DNA of 64,000 bases from Solirubrobacterales bacterium (GCA_025936755.1 JAICSS010000010.1:19831-83830), one strand, 5' to 3'. Shown: positions 1-9,328, counted from the first letter of the stretch. Numbers and translations are program-made. Notes: generated from the sequence alone by a model not told the origin.

Positions 1-1
1 C

Positions 2-292
2 GGGCTGGCCGGCGCCGCCGTCCGCGACCGCTGCCGCCGCCACGGGCTCGGACGGCTCGCCGCAGCCGGCGAAATCGCCGTCTGGCTCGGCCCCCTCGCC
101 GCCGCCTTCGACGCCCTCGAGAACGCCTGCCTCCTGCTCACCGTGGGGGGCCACGGTGCCCCATTCCCCTCTCTGGCCACGGTCTTCGCCACCTGCAAGT
201 TCGCCCTCCTCGTCGGGGCGATCGCCTACCTGCTCGTCGGCATCGCCGCGGTCCTCAGCCGCCGCGGTCGGGAGGAGCAGCCGAGCGGCTAG
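2..292 (+). CDS. membrane protein, C-terminal part (5' end outside window)
   Basis: An open frame enters from the left edge and ends at TAG 290-292, giving 96 residues of a longer protein. It has a hydrophobic stretch in the middle and a second, clearer membrane segment near the end (FALLVGAIAYLLVGIAAVLS), followed by a short Arg/Glu-rich tail. Codons are strongly GC-ending, as expected for a real gene here. I do not recognise the family. The next gene on the same strand starts 36 bases downstream and could share its transcript. Confidence 0.6.
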   Translation, partial: GLAGAAVRDRCRRHGLGRLAAAGEIAVWLGPLAAAFDALENACLLLTVGGHGAPFPSLATVFATCKFALLVGAIAYLLVGIAAVLSRRGREEQPSG

Positions 293-328
293 ACCGCAGC
301 GTCCGCCGGAAACAGAAAGGATGCGCCC

Positions 329-583
329 ATGCCCCAACCACGCCGCGCCGGCAAACGCAATGAGCCCCAGGACTTCGGCTGGGTGATCTCCTTCGGCTGC
401 AAAACCACCGGCACCCTCCGCCGCCTCAAAGTCGACACCGATCCCTCCTCGGACACCAGCCCGATCGAGGTCCCCTGTCCCTGCGGCGAAACCCACCGCG
501 TCACCGTCTCCCCCTACCGGCGGCGGCGCGCGGCGGACGAGCCTTTCGACCTCGAGGTCAAGAGCCTCGACGAGCTGCGCTAG
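329..583 (+). CDS. small hypothetical protein, 84 aa
   Basis: An AGAAAGGA ribosome-binding stretch lies just upstream of the ATG. The product is soluble, with a basic N-terminus and two cysteine-containing spots (FGCKTTG and PCPCGETH); the CPCG pair may bind metal, but no family is recognised. It follows the membrane protein gene closely on the same strand and ends shortly before the convergent alcohol dehydrogenase gene. Function unknown. Confidence 0.6.
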   Translation: MPQPRRAGKRNEPQDFGWVISFGCKTTGTLRRLKVDTDPSSDTSPIEVPCPCGETHRVTVSPYRRRRAADEPFDLEVKSLDELR

Positions 584-601
584 CGCGAAGCCTGCGGCCC
601 G

Positions 602-1708
602 CTACGAGAGCTCGATGACGCTGCGGATCCCGTCCTGGGCCTCCATCAGCTCGAAGCCGCGGTTGACTTCGTCGAGCCCGATCCGGTGCGAGACGAACGG
701 GTCGAGGTCGATCTCCCCGGCCAGGTAGCGGTCGACGAGCACCGGGACCTGGTCGCGGCCCTTGACGCCGCCGAAGGAGGAGCCGGCGATGCGGCGGCCG
801 GTGATCAGCAGGCGCGGGACGACGTCGAGGGTCTCCCCCCGCCCGGCGACGCCGGCGACGGTGCAGAGGCCCCAGCCCATCCGCGCCGCCTCGACCGCCT
901 GGCGCATCACCGCGACGTTGCCGGTCGCCTCGAAGGTGTAGTCGGCGCCGAAGCCGCCGGTCATCTCGAGGATTCGCTCGACCGCCCCCTCCCCGCCCTC
1001 GAGCAGGTCGGTCGCGCCCTGGCCGCGGGCCAGCTCCAGCCGCTGCGGCGAGAGGTCGACGCAGACGATCCGCTCGGCCCCCCGCAGGCGGCAGCCGGCG
1101 ACCGCGCCGAGGCCGACCATGCCGGCGCCGAAGACGGCGCAGCTGCTCCCGGGCTGTACGGCGGCGGTGTTGATCGCGGCGCCGAGCCCGGTCGAGAGGC
1201 CGCAGGCGAAGAGGCAGGCGTGCTCGAACGGGGCCTCCGGGCTCACCTTCGCCAGCGCGATCTCCGGCATCACCGTGTACTCGGCGAAGGTCGAGCAGCC
1301 CATGAAGCTGCGGATCTCCTCCCCGTCGCGGGAGATCCGCGTCGTCCCGTCGGGTAGGTGCCCCTTGTTCTGCTCCTCGCGGATCGCCAGGCAGAGGTTG
1401 GTGCGCTCGTCCAGGCAGTGGACGCATTCGCGGCACTGGGGCGAGAAGAGGGTGACGACGTGGTCGCCCGGCGCCAGCGAGCCGACGTCGGGCCCGACCG
1501 CCTCGACCACCCCGGCGCCCTCGTGCCCGAGCACGGTCGGCACGTAGCCGGAGGGGTCGGCGCCGGAGGCGGTGTAGAGGTCGGTGTGGCAGACACCGCA
1601 GGCGTGCAGCCGGACCAGCACCTCCCCGGCCCGCGGCTCGGCCAGCTCGACCTCCTGCACCGCCAGCGGCTCGCCGAACTCCTCCAGCACGGCCGCCCGC
1701 ATCCTCAT
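602..1708 (-). CDS. zinc-dependent alcohol dehydrogenase, class III-like
   Basis: A 368-residue MDR-family NAD-dependent alcohol dehydrogenase. Catalytic zinc ligands are visible at Cys40 (CGVCHTD) and His62 (GHEGAG); the four-Cys structural zinc lobe is Cys92, Cys95, Cys98 and Cys106. The Rossmann motif is VFGAGMVGLGAVAG. The sequence across the zinc lobe and the PEIALAK and GADYTFEATGNV regions resembles class III enzymes (S-hydroxymethyl-thiol dehydrogenases), so a formaldehyde or aldehyde detoxification role is possible but inferred. The ATG at 1708 overlaps the upstream TGA as ATGA, so translation is coupled to the extended SDR gene. A second ATG two codons later is an alternative start. 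Confidence 0.9.
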   Translation of the reverse strand: MRMRAAVLEEFGEPLAVQEVELAEPRAGEVLVRLHACGVCHTDLYTASGADPSGYVPTVLGHEGAGVVEAVGPDVGSLAPGDHVVTLFSPQCRECVHCLDERTNLCLAIREEQNKGHLPDGTTRISRDGEEIRSFMGCSTFAEYTVMPEIALAKVSPEAPFEHACLFACGLSTGLGAAINTAAVQPGSSCAVFGAGMVGLGAVAGCRLRGAERIVCVDLSPQRLELARGQGATDLLEGGEGAVERILEMTGGFGADYTFEATGNVAVMRQAVEAARMGWGLCTVAGVAGRGETLDVVPRLLITGRRIAGSSFGGVKGRDQVPVLVDRYLAGEIDLDPFVSHRIGLDEVNRGFELMEAQDGIRSVIELS

Positions 1709-2703
1709 GCGGCCAGGCTCCTGCCGCAGTCGGCGATCGTCTCCTCGACCGGACGCGGCTCCCAGCCCAGCGCTCTCGCCTTCGCGCTGGAGAGCTCGAC
1801 CCGCTTGCCGAGCTGGCCGACGACCGAGCGCGCGGCGGGGTCGAACAGCGCCATCCCCCGCACCAGGAAGTCGGGGATCGAGCGCTTCGGCACCTTCGCC
1901 GCCTCCGGCCCGAGGCGCTCGCGCAGGACCCTGGCGACGTCGGCCATCCACTGGAAGCGGGCCGTCGCCAGGTAGCGCTCGCCCCCGGCCTCGGCTGCGG
2001 TCATCGCCAGGATGTGCAGGTCGGCGACGTCGCGCACGTCGACGACGCTGAACCCGATCCGCGGCGTCCCCGGCATCCCCTGCAGCAGCCGCTCGACCAT
2101 CTGCAGCGAGGTGGAATGCTCGCCGCCGAACAGCGGGCCGAGGATCGCGCCGGGGTTGACCACCGCCAGCCGCTCCTCCTCCCCCCGCTCCCGCACCAGG
2201 TCCCAGGCGGCCAGCTCGGCGCTCGTCTTCGAGCGGGCATAAGGGGTGAGCGCGGTGTCGTCGGGGTCCGACCAATCCGCCTCGGTGAGCGGCGCCCGAG
2301 CGGAGCCGGCGCTGCCGCGCACCGCCGCCACCGAGGAGGTGACGACCACCCGCCGCACGCCGGCACCGAGGGCGGCCCGCAGCACCCGCAGCGTCCCCTC
2401 CCGCGCCGGCACGATCAGCTCGTCGGGATCCTTCGGCTGCGCCGCCGGGAACGGAGAGGCGACGTGGAGGACGTAGTCGCAGCCCGCGACCGCCTCCGCC
2501 CAGCCGCCGTCGGACCGCAGGTCCGCCTCCAGCACCGCGAGCCGGTCGCCGGCATCCACCTCCGACCCGACCCGCGCCCGCACTTCCTCCTCCTTGGCGA
2601 GGCCCCGCACCGTCGTCCGCACCGCATAGCCGCGCCGCAGCAGCTCGACCACGCACCGCCCCCCGAGGAACCCCGACCCGCCGCTGACCAGGACCGTCTC
2701 CAT
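1705..2703 (-). CDS. NAD(P)-dependent epimerase/dehydratase (extended SDR, dihydroflavonol-reductase-like)
   Basis: A 332-residue extended short-chain dehydrogenase. The N-terminal SGGSGFLGG is the GxxGxxG cofactor motif, and YARSK is the catalytic YxxxK. The arrangement (VTSSVAAV before the Tyr, EADWSDPDDT loop) resembles the dihydroflavonol 4-reductase/cinnamoyl-CoA reductase-like group. I chose ATG 2703; the GTG one codon upstream is in frame. It is first in a two-gene operon with the class III-like alcohol dehydrogenase, suggesting a shared carbonyl/alcohol redox pathway. The substrate cannot be read from the sequence. Confidence 0.88.
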   Translation of the reverse strand: METVLVSGGSGFLGGRCVVELLRRGYAVRTTVRGLAKEEEVRARVGSEVDAGDRLAVLEADLRSDGGWAEAVAGCDYVLHVASPFPAAQPKDPDELIVPAREGTLRVLRAALGAGVRRVVVTSSVAAVRGSAGSARAPLTEADWSDPDDTALTPYARSKTSAELAAWDLVRERGEEERLAVVNPGAILGPLFGGEHSTSLQMVERLLQGMPGTPRIGFSVVDVRDVADLHILAMTAAEAGGERYLATARFQWMADVARVLRERLGPEAAKVPKRSIPDFLVRGMALFDPAARSVVGQLGKRVELSSAKARALGWEPRPVEETIADCGRSLAA

Positions 2704-2728
2704 CACGGCCCACCCTAGCCCGTGGCGC

Positions 2729-5017
2729 TCAGGGCGTTGCCGGCTGATTCACCAGCGCTTCATACCCGCGGCACGGCTCGCCCCGCAGACCCGGGCAGGG
2801 AGGCAGGCCGGTCGGCACGCTCACCCCGGGCACGACCGGCAGCAAAACGTTCGAGGGGGTATCCCCCCCGTAGGCGATCGCGACCTGCGCGCTGCCTTCC
2901 GGTTCGGTTTGATCGAAGGACCAGATCGGCTGGGTGCCGTTGGGGGCGGCGATCGTCACCCGGATCCGCGAGCCGGCCCGATAGGCGTGGCCCTCGTAGT
3001 AGAGCGGGATCGTGACCGGCACGAACTGATCGGCCGGAAGCGGGGAGACGTCGGCTTCCCGCAGGCTCAAAACCGGCTCGAGCGCGGTGCTCTTTTCGAG
3101 GTCGAGCTTGCGCTCGTTCCCCCGCACCCAGCCGTTCTGGACGAAGGTCTCCTTGCCGTCGGGCCTCACCTCGCTGATCGTCGCCTGGAGGTCGACGTTG
3201 GGAGTCGAGGAGCGGACCCAGACGTTCACCGCCCCGGCCCCGATCACGGTCGTGTTCGCGCTCAACGGCGCGGTGAGGTAGGAGACCGCGCTCCCCGGTG
3301 GGCTCTGCGCCCATTCGTATTTGGGCGCCGCCGTCCAGAGGCCGCCTTCGCCGGCGGCGGTGTCGCCGCTGAAGTCGGTCCTCGGCAGAGCGTCGGCGTC
3401 CCAGGTGAATTCGTCGGCCCCCGAGCCGGCCGGTGGACCGCCGCTCAGGCTGCCGCCTGGCGACAGGTACCAGGCCCTGGCTTCGGTGCCCGGTACCGGG
3501 AGCCCGTCGAAGGACTTTTCGAAGCCGGGATAGGGGCGGCCAGGCGAGACCCCGCCGGCGCCGTTGTCGAAGAGGACCCGGACCGGCTTCAGGTTCTCGA
3601 AGGCGTTCAGCGCCGAGCCATAGGTCGGCAGCAGCTGAATCGGATCCGGGGGAAGCGTGACCCCGGGTATGCCCATCGCTTCCTGGTAGATCAGCGGCGC
3701 GGCTGCGTGGATCGCCGACGAAGCGAGGATCGGCGGCCGTTTTGCGACATAGAGCTGCAGGAAGTCGTACCAGCGGTTGAAGGTCTCCGGGTCCAGCGAG
3801 TCGACGTGAGTGCCGTTGGTGAAGGTGAACCACTTCCGTTTCGTGCCGGTGAAGCGCTTGGCCAGGGTCGGGCAGTGGCCGCCGGTCTGCTCGTCGGTCC
3901 ACTGGCAGGCCATGAAGGTCGGCACGTCGATCTTGTCGACGAAGGTGACCGGCGCCAGCGGATCGGCGACTTCGGGCTTGTAGTGATCGTTTTCTTCGAT
4001 CTTCCGGAGCAGATCCACAGCCTCGGGGTGGAGGGCCTGGTTGGCCGCGCAGGTCTGGTCGCCTTCCTGGATGCGTTCGTAGGCCCATTCCTGGCCGCTG
4101 GTCGGAGAGGCGGCTTCGGCGTCGTGGACCCGCTCTTTGGCCCATTCGAGCGCGAACCCGGTATTGAGGATGCCGCCCGGATAGAGGGTCGTCTGGGTGT
4201 TGTCGATCACCGACATCGGCGAGATCGCCGCCAGGCTGGGTGGCTCGGTCGCGGCGGTGAAGAGCTGGCTGATGCCGCCGTAGGAGATGCCCATCATCCC
4301 GACCTTGTGGTTCAGGGCCCAGGGCTGGCGGGAGATCGTCTCGATCACGTCATAGCCGTCGAGGCCCTGCAGCGGCTCGAAGAAGTCGAAGGCGCCGCCG
4401 GAGCAGCCGGTGCCGCGCATGTTGACGTCGACCACCGTGAAACCCATCAGGTTGGCGAGGATCGAGATCCCGTTTTCGGGGCCGGCGGGGTTCGCGTAGC
4501 CGTAGCCCGAGTACTCGATCAGGGTCGGCGTCGGGCCGCTCGGCAGCGGCGGCAGTTCCACGCCGGGCAGCGCGTGCGTCACGTCCTGCGGCGGATGCAC
4601 GTCGATCGCCAGCTTGGTGCCGTCGCGCGTGGTCAGGTACCCGTACCCGCTCGCGGGGATCGACTGGTCATAGAGGGCCGTGCTGGGGGGTGCCGATTGG
4701 GTCGTCAGGACCTGCAGCGGAGGCGATTCCGGGCCCGCCGAAGCGAGCCCGACGCGGTAGCCGTCTCCCGGCGCGACGTTGCGGAAGAGAACCCCGCCGA
4801 GTTCGTTGACGCTCCGCGTCGCGACTACCTGTTCCGCGCTGTCGTAGAGAGCCACCTGCGCGCCCGCCGGGAGGCCCGTCGCATAGACCTGTTCGACGCT
4901 CCCGCGGGCTTCGAAGGAGGGGTCGGCGCCAGCCTGCGCCGGGATCGCCAGCAACGCGAGCAGAGCCCCCCCGATCGCCGCCCAGCGGAGCCGCCCCTGC
5001 CAGCGCCGCCAATCCAA
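2729..5017 (-). CDS. secreted CocE/NonD family hydrolase (X-Pro dipeptidyl-peptidase-like)
   Basis: 762 residues. It begins with a basic stretch, a hydrophobic core and an AQA-G type signal peptidase site near residue 30, so it is probably exported. The alpha/beta-hydrolase core carries the nucleophile elbow GISYGG (Ser245) after the oxyanion-type VNMRGTGCSGG. The C-terminal third resembles the jelly-roll domain of the X-Pro dipeptidyl-peptidase/CocE family, which cleaves peptides, acyl esters or beta-lactams. The start is TTG 5017, supported by a TAGGAA stretch about 8 bases upstream; no better in-frame ATG is seen. The gene stands alone between the SDR gene and tRNA-His. Confidence 0.88.
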   Translation of the reverse strand: MDWRRWQGRLRWAAIGGALLALLAIPAQAGADPSFEARGSVEQVYATGLPAGAQVALYDSAEQVVATRSVNELGGVLFRNVAPGDGYRVGLASAGPESPPLQVLTTQSAPPSTALYDQSIPASGYGYLTTRDGTKLAIDVHPPQDVTHALPGVELPPLPSGPTPTLIEYSGYGYANPAGPENGISILANLMGFTVVDVNMRGTGCSGGAFDFFEPLQGLDGYDVIETISRQPWALNHKVGMMGISYGGISQLFTAATEPPSLAAISPMSVIDNTQTTLYPGGILNTGFALEWAKERVHDAEAASPTSGQEWAYERIQEGDQTCAANQALHPEAVDLLRKIEENDHYKPEVADPLAPVTFVDKIDVPTFMACQWTDEQTGGHCPTLAKRFTGTKRKWFTFTNGTHVDSLDPETFNRWYDFLQLYVAKRPPILASSAIHAAAPLIYQEAMGIPGVTLPPDPIQLLPTYGSALNAFENLKPVRVLFDNGAGGVSPGRPYPGFEKSFDGLPVPGTEARAWYLSPGGSLSGGPPAGSGADEFTWDADALPRTDFSGDTAAGEGGLWTAAPKYEWAQSPPGSAVSYLTAPLSANTTVIGAGAVNVWVRSSTPNVDLQATISEVRPDGKETFVQNGWVRGNERKLDLEKSTALEPVLSLREADVSPLPADQFVPVTIPLYYEGHAYRAGSRIRVTIAAPNGTQPIWSFDQTEPEGSAQVAIAYGGDTPSNVLLPVVPGVSVPTGLPPCPGLRGEPCRGYEALVNQPATP

Positions 5018-5128
5018 GATTTTGTTCCTACCAAAGATTCAGTACTTGTACCACGCGGCACGGGCTTTTCAAACCAGCCGTGCGCCCGGCCGGAGGCCGC
5101 TCGTTCCTTTCGCAGCAACCTCTAGAGG

Positions 5129-5202
5129 GGTGGCAGACGGGGCTCGAACCCGCGACCGCCGGCACCACAAGCCGGAGCTCTACCAGCTGAGCTACTGCCA
5201 CC
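5129..5202 (-). tRNA. tRNA-His (GTG)
   Basis: On the minus strand a complete cloverleaf folds: acceptor GTGGCAG pairs with CTGCCAC, the D arm is GCTC/GAGC, the anticodon loop TTGTGGT gives GTG, and the T arm contains GGTTCGAGCCC. The extra G at position -1 (base 5202) opposite C73 (base 5129), the identity element of bacterial tRNA-His, is encoded. CCA is not encoded. Confidence 0.97.
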
Positions 5203-5257
5203 TCGCCGGCTTCAATCTAGCGGGCCGGGCGGGGGCTGGGGAGTGGCGGCTCGGTGC

Positions 5258-6916
5258 TCAGGCGCCTGGGGGGAATTCGGTGGCGCGGGGGAAGGCCTCG
5301 CGAAGTTCGAGGCAGCGGGCGCGGGAGTCGACCGGGGCGAACTGGCCGTTGACGGTGTCGACGAAGTAGGTGCGGCCGTAGCGGGAGCCGAAGCGGCCCA
5401 GCTGGCCGGGCGGCGGGGGCGGATATTCGGGCTGGCCGGCGGGGACGACGCCCTCGGCGGTGCACTGGAAGCGGGTGCCGAGGAGGCCGACGAAGCTGCG
5501 GACCGTGTGGCGGTGGTAGCGGAGGGCGACGGCGGCGGACATGTTCCAGGAGTTGGCGAAGACCGGAACGCCGGGGGAGATCTCGACGGGCTGGGCGAAG
5601 GTCCAGATCGCGGTGCCCGGCGGCGGGTCCGGGACCGCCCTTTCGACCAGGTCCACCATCCTCTGGCCTTCCTCGTAGGCGGCGACGAAGGCGCGGGATT
5701 CGTCTTCGATCGGCGAGACCCAACTGAGCCCGAGGGCGACGGCGAGCGCGCCGGTGCCGAGGGCGGCGAGGAGCGCGGCTCGCCGCAGCTTCTGGGTCGC
5801 CAGCGTGGCGAAGATCGCCAGGGTGGCATAGAGGAAGAGGGTCCAGCCGAGGGCCGGCACCGCGTTGACGCGGTCGGCGATCCCCGCCGCCAGCGGCCGG
5901 TAGTAGTCGAGACCGGGGACGTAGATCAGGTAGCCGAGGAGGGCGACGAGGAGGCCGGCCGCCGCGATCCCGAGCAGGGCCTCGACCCGCCCGCGCAGCG
6001 GGTCGGGCCGCGCTCGCCGCCTGACCGTCAGCAGCGCCCACGCGTACAGGGCGACCAGCGCGACGAAGGCGAGGACCCGCGCGCCGCCGAACGGCAGCAG
6101 CGTCCCGAACACGAGCTCCGGAAGCTCCGAGGCCATCGCCCAGGCATGGTCGATCGCACCCCCCACCCCTTCGCCGCGGGCTTCGCTCGCCCCGCTGACC
6201 GTCAGCGCCAGCGGCAGCAGGACCACGCAGTCGGCCAGCCACCGGGCCGCCGCCTGCCGTCGCGGCGACCGCAGCGCATAGACCAGGAAGGAGGTTAAGA
6301 AGAACGGCAGGCAGACCTCGTAGAGGAGGAGGCTGAGGGCGAACAGGAGCAGCGAGGCGGCGTGGAGGGCGAGCCGCCGCCGCCCTTCCGCCCGGAACGC
6401 CCGCAGGGCCAGCAGGAACCCGATCGCGCCGAGGGCGATCGAGAGCGAGGCATGGACGATCGGGGACCACAGCCACAGCGAGGAAGCCGCCGGGAAGACG
6501 ACGAGCAGGGTGACGACGGCGGCGGCGTCGAGGTAGCGCACGCCCAGCTCCCGCATCAGGGCGTAGAGGGCAAGGCACATCCCGACTCCGGAGGCGATCT
6601 GCCACGCGTACCAGGCGCCGGTGTCGGCGCCGAACCACTCGTTCAGCGCCACCCGGTAGACGGCGTTCGCGGGCCGCGAGGCCATGCTTTCGAGGTCGAG
6701 GAAGTGGCCGACGGCGGAGAAGAAATTGTCGTGCGGGTAGAGGGCATACCAGGCGCGGGTCACCCAGGCGTCGCCGACCCACCCTCCGTTGCGGGCATGG
6801 TCGCCGTAGACGAGGACCGCGACGAAGACGAGGAGCGCCGCCAGTCCCAGCACCTGGACGAGCGCCCGCCGCCGCCCGCCGAGACGGTTCTCGAGGCTCG
6901 TGCTTTCGCGGAACAC
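5258..6916 (-). CDS. polytopic membrane protein, GT-C-like
   Basis: 552 residues with about ten hydrophobic segments from residue 18 to about 390, then a soluble C-terminal region of about 140 residues containing a Pro run before GQLGRFG. The overall plan (multi-pass membrane domain plus exported C-terminal domain) resembles membrane glycosyltransferases of the GT-C fold, but no DxD-type catalytic motif stands out, so this is tentative. The start is GTG 6916, seven bases after the upstream methyltransferase stop, so the gene is probably co-transcribed. Neighbouring methyltransferases and a glycosyltransferase suggest a role in cell-surface glycan building. Confidence 0.75.
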   Translation of the reverse strand: MFRESTSLENRLGGRRRALVQVLGLAALLVFVAVLVYGDHARNGGWVGDAWVTRAWYALYPHDNFFSAVGHFLDLESMASRPANAVYRVALNEWFGADTGAWYAWQIASGVGMCLALYALMRELGVRYLDAAAVVTLLVVFPAASSLWLWSPIVHASLSIALGAIGFLLALRAFRAEGRRRLALHAASLLLFALSLLLYEVCLPFFLTSFLVYALRSPRRQAAARWLADCVVLLPLALTVSGASEARGEGVGGAIDHAWAMASELPELVFGTLLPFGGARVLAFVALVALYAWALLTVRRRARPDPLRGRVEALLGIAAAGLLVALLGYLIYVPGLDYYRPLAAGIADRVNAVPALGWTLFLYATLAIFATLATQKLRRAALLAALGTGALAVALGLSWVSPIEDESRAFVAAYEEGQRMVDLVERAVPDPPPGTAIWTFAQPVEISPGVPVFANSWNMSAAVALRYHRHTVRSFVGLLGTRFQCTAEGVVPAGQPEYPPPPPGQLGRFGSRYGRTYFVDTVNGQFAPVDSRARCLELREAFPRATEFPPGA

Positions 6917-6923
6917 GAAGCGG

Positions 6924-8006
6924 TTACCGCTGCAGCTTCAGCGCGCGACTGGCCTTCCGCAGGAACCCCGTCGCCTGCCAGCTGCGCGAACCGAGGACCT
7001 CCCCCAGCCGCGTGTCGAGAGACGCCTTGAGCTCGTGCATTTCCGCCAGCCGGTGCTTCAGCAGGGGCATTTGCGCCAGCTCCTGGTTGGCGTCGATCAG
7101 CGACTTGTTCACCTGCTCCAGGCGCTCGGCCAGCGACGCCGCCCGAGCCTCGGCCTCGGCCGCCCGCCGTTCCGCCTCCAGGGCTCGCGTCTCCTCCGCC
7201 CGGGCGGCGCCGTTTTGCGCCGCCGCCCGGTCGACCCGCTCCTGCCACCACCGCACCTCGAACGGGTCGGCCATGCTGACCAGGGCCGACGGCCGCGGGG
7301 CCCCCTCGTCGCAGCCGACGACGATCGTGAAGGTCGTCCCCCGGGGCCGCTGGATCGCCGACCGCCGCACCGGGACCGGAGACGCGCCCGCCCCGTTCGA
7401 GTGCCCGTTGGAGCCGTTTTCGGCCGGCTCGATCGCCGAGGCGAGCCAGGCGTGCTGGAGGTACATCTGCACGCAGCCGAAGTGCTCCTGCACCAGCCCC
7501 AGCAGCTCCTCCGGGCGAAGCTCGTGTCGATGGTGCTCGTTCCCCGGCGGATAGACGTCGGGATTGGGAGAGGAGACGAGGATCATCCCGCCGGGCCGAA
7601 CCACGCGCCGCAGCTCGGCCAGGCCCCGCTGCGGCGATTCGAGGTGCTCGATCGTCTCGAAGCAGACAGCGGCGTCGAAGCTGTCGTCGTCCAGCTCGAG
7701 GATCTGCAGGTCTCCCTGGAGCACGGTGGCGCCGCACCGCTCCCCGCGCGCTCTCGACTCGGCGACCGCGCCCCCGTCGACATCGATCCCCGTGAGCGAA
7801 GCGGCTCCCGCTTCGGCCAGGATCTCCAGCCCGTAGCCGGTTCCACAGCCGGCGTCCAGCACCGTCTTGCCGCCGAGGAGCTCCCCCGCCCACCAGTAGC
7901 GGCCACGATGCTCCGCGTCCATCAGGGTGTCTGCCGATGCACTCGGATCGAAGCGCTCAGGATGAGCGACAGCGCTTGCCGGCGAGCTGCCGTTCTGAGA
8001 TCCCAT
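6924..8006 (-). CDS. class I SAM-dependent methyltransferase with C-terminal coiled coil
   Basis: 360 residues. Motif I is VLDAGCGTGYG, the acidic SAM-ribose loop is TGIDVD, and the DDDSFDAAVCFETIEHL and VRPGGMILVSSPN stretches complete the methyltransferase fold (residues 40-240). Residues from about 245 are Ala/Glu/Arg-rich coiled coil and end in GSRSWQATGFLRKASRA, a motif typical of glycan-synthesis proteins. The start is ATG 8006, because a perfect AGGAGG sits five bases upstream; an in-frame ATG at 8024 lies before that site. It probably methylates a surface sugar or a glycan chain end. Confidence 0.88.
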   Translation of the reverse strand: MGSQNGSSPASAVAHPERFDPSASADTLMDAEHRGRYWWAGELLGGKTVLDAGCGTGYGLEILAEAGAASLTGIDVDGGAVAESRARGERCGATVLQGDLQILELDDDSFDAAVCFETIEHLESPQRGLAELRRVVRPGGMILVSSPNPDVYPPGNEHHRHELRPEELLGLVQEHFGCVQMYLQHAWLASAIEPAENGSNGHSNGAGASPVPVRRSAIQRPRGTTFTIVVGCDEGAPRPSALVSMADPFEVRWWQERVDRAAAQNGAARAEETRALEAERRAAEAEARAASLAERLEQVNKSLIDANQELAQMPLLKHRLAEMHELKASLDTRLGEVLGSRSWQATGFLRKASRALKLQR

Positions 8007-8043
8007 AGAAGCCTCCTGCCTCATTACCCAATCGCCGCAGTAT

Positions 8044-8760
8044 CTACCACTCCCCGGCGTAGAGACCCGGAGTCACTTGTTGATTCGTCCAGAGCCCTGC
8101 CGAGGGCGGCCGCTTGCGCTCGTAAATCGCCCCCCACCACTTCCAGCGCGGATTCGGCAGCGGACCGAGCTCCTGCGTCGCGATCGGATCGAACCCCTCG
8201 GCGGCGATCGCCGCCGTCAGGAAGGAGGGCGTCATCGCCCAGATCCAGTGCGAGTGGTTGACCTCGTCGACGTCGAAGACCTTGTGGTCGGAGGCTTCGG
8301 CCTCCAGCGGATAAAGCTCCTCGACGGCCGTGTTGCCGGGGAGGTAGACGAGGGTCCCGGGGTGCTTCTGCTCCTCCAGCATCGGCTGCACCACGCAGAA
8401 CCGCTTCTCGACCAGCCGCAGCATCAGCGACAGGGTCCCCAGCATCCCCGGCTGGTGCAGGAGGATGTCGAAGACGACGCCGAGGTCGAACCTCTCGCGC
8501 ACGCTCGCCATGAACAGCGGGTCCGAGAAGTCGCCCTTGCGGAAGTCGATCTTCGGCTCGGCGATCCGCTCCTGCTGCCAGGCGGTGGTCTCGAGGCTGT
8601 CGATCAGCAGCACCCGGTCGCAGTGTTCGGCGCACTCGACCGTGTAGCCGCCGTCGACCCGCCACATGTCCCCGAAGAGGACGGCGCTCTCACACCCCGG
8701 CAGCGCCTGCCCGAGCAGCTCCAGCTTGAAGCCGACGACCGGCTCGCTCCGATCGAGCAT
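8044..8760 (-). CDS. SAM methyltransferase-like protein, 238 aa
   Basis: A Rossmann-like protein whose N-terminus lacks the classic glycine-rich motif I, but which shows VLFGDMW followed by VLLIDSLE (acidic end of beta 2) and DLGVVFDILLHQ (beta 4). These fit a divergent class I methyltransferase. It lies between the lipoprotein and methyltransferase genes of the glycan-like cluster, with only about 20 and 37 base gaps, so it is probably in one operon. The function is inferred from fold hints and neighbours only. Confidence 0.7.
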   Translation of the reverse strand: MLDRSEPVVGFKLELLGQALPGCESAVLFGDMWRVDGGYTVECAEHCDRVLLIDSLETTAWQQERIAEPKIDFRKGDFSDPLFMASVRERFDLGVVFDILLHQPGMLGTLSLMLRLVEKRFCVVQPMLEEQKHPGTLVYLPGNTAVEELYPLEAEASDHKVFDVDEVNHSHWIWAMTPSFLTAAIAAEGFDPIATQELGPLPNPRWKWWGAIYERKRPPSAGLWTNQQVTPGLYAGEW

Positions 8761-8779
8761 CAGAGCGATCCCGGCCGGT

Positions 8780-9304
8780 TCAGCATTCGGCGGCGATCCG
8801 CCCCTTGATGCCTTCGCCGAAGAGCAGGGGCCCTTCCCTGCCGTCGAGCGAGGCGACGACTTCGATGCCGGCGGCGGGCGCGCCGCATTCGAGCGCGCCG
8901 AGCGGCAGACGCAGTTCGAACCCGCTTTCCTCGAGGCCGGGCTTGCCGAGGACTTCGACCACGTCTTCCCGCTTCATGGTGGGAACGACGCCGGCCAGCT
9001 TCCTGCCCCCCACCGATGCGGTCACCTGAGTGGCCGGTTCGGCCAGGTCGGCCGAGCCGGCCCAGCCGGAGAGGATCATCGATTCGCCGTCGGTGGCGAC
9101 GTTGTCGACGTAGCCGGCCACGGGGCTGCCCCCGCCGCCGCTTTCCGGGTTCGCCTTGTCTCCTCCCCCACCGCCCCCTTGCGGCTTCGAAGCCACGGTT
9201 TCGGTGACGGTCACGGTCGTCTCGCCGCCGCCGCAGGCCGTTAGTCCCAGGGCCAGGGCAAGGCAGACGATGATCAGGGAGGCACGAAGGTCGAGTAGTC
9301 GCAT
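8780..9304 (-). CDS. putative lipoprotein, 174 aa
   Basis: The N-terminal signal ends in a lipobox (GLTAC, acylated Cys24) followed by GGGETT, so the protein should be anchored on the outer face of the membrane. A low-complexity Gly/Ser/Asp linker (about residues 40-62) leads to a compact C-terminal domain of about 110 residues with no recognised family. I used ATG 9304; an upstream TTG at 9316 is also in frame. It is part of the minus-strand glycan-like cluster. Role unknown. Confidence 0.75.
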   Translation of the reverse strand: MRLLDLRASLIIVCLALALGLTACGGGETTVTVTETVASKPQGGGGGGDKANPESGGGGSPVAGYVDNVATDGESMILSGWAGSADLAEPATQVTASVGGRKLAGVVPTMKREDVVEVLGKPGLEESGFELRLPLGALECGAPAAGIEVVASLDGREGPLLFGEGIKGRIAAEC

Positions 9305-9328
9305 CGAGCGGCGCAATCTAACGGCTAT

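Noticed and set aside
602..2713. A single 703-codon minus-strand open frame across both dehydrogenase genes
   Set aside because: Only the part up to 1708 matches an alcohol dehydrogenase; the upstream part is the shifted shadow of the extended SDR gene, which has its own frame and clear motifs.
2909..5125. Long open frame of 738 codons antisense to the CocE-type hydrolase
   Set aside because: Arg/Gly/Asp-rich composition without domains; long antisense frames are normal in very GC-rich DNA. The same holds for 34252-36336, 49751-52054 and 61993-63801.
8044..8046. Treating the 238-aa methyltransferase-like gene as fused to the following one
   Set aside because: They have separate starts and stops and the downstream gene has a perfect AGGAGG before its own ATG.
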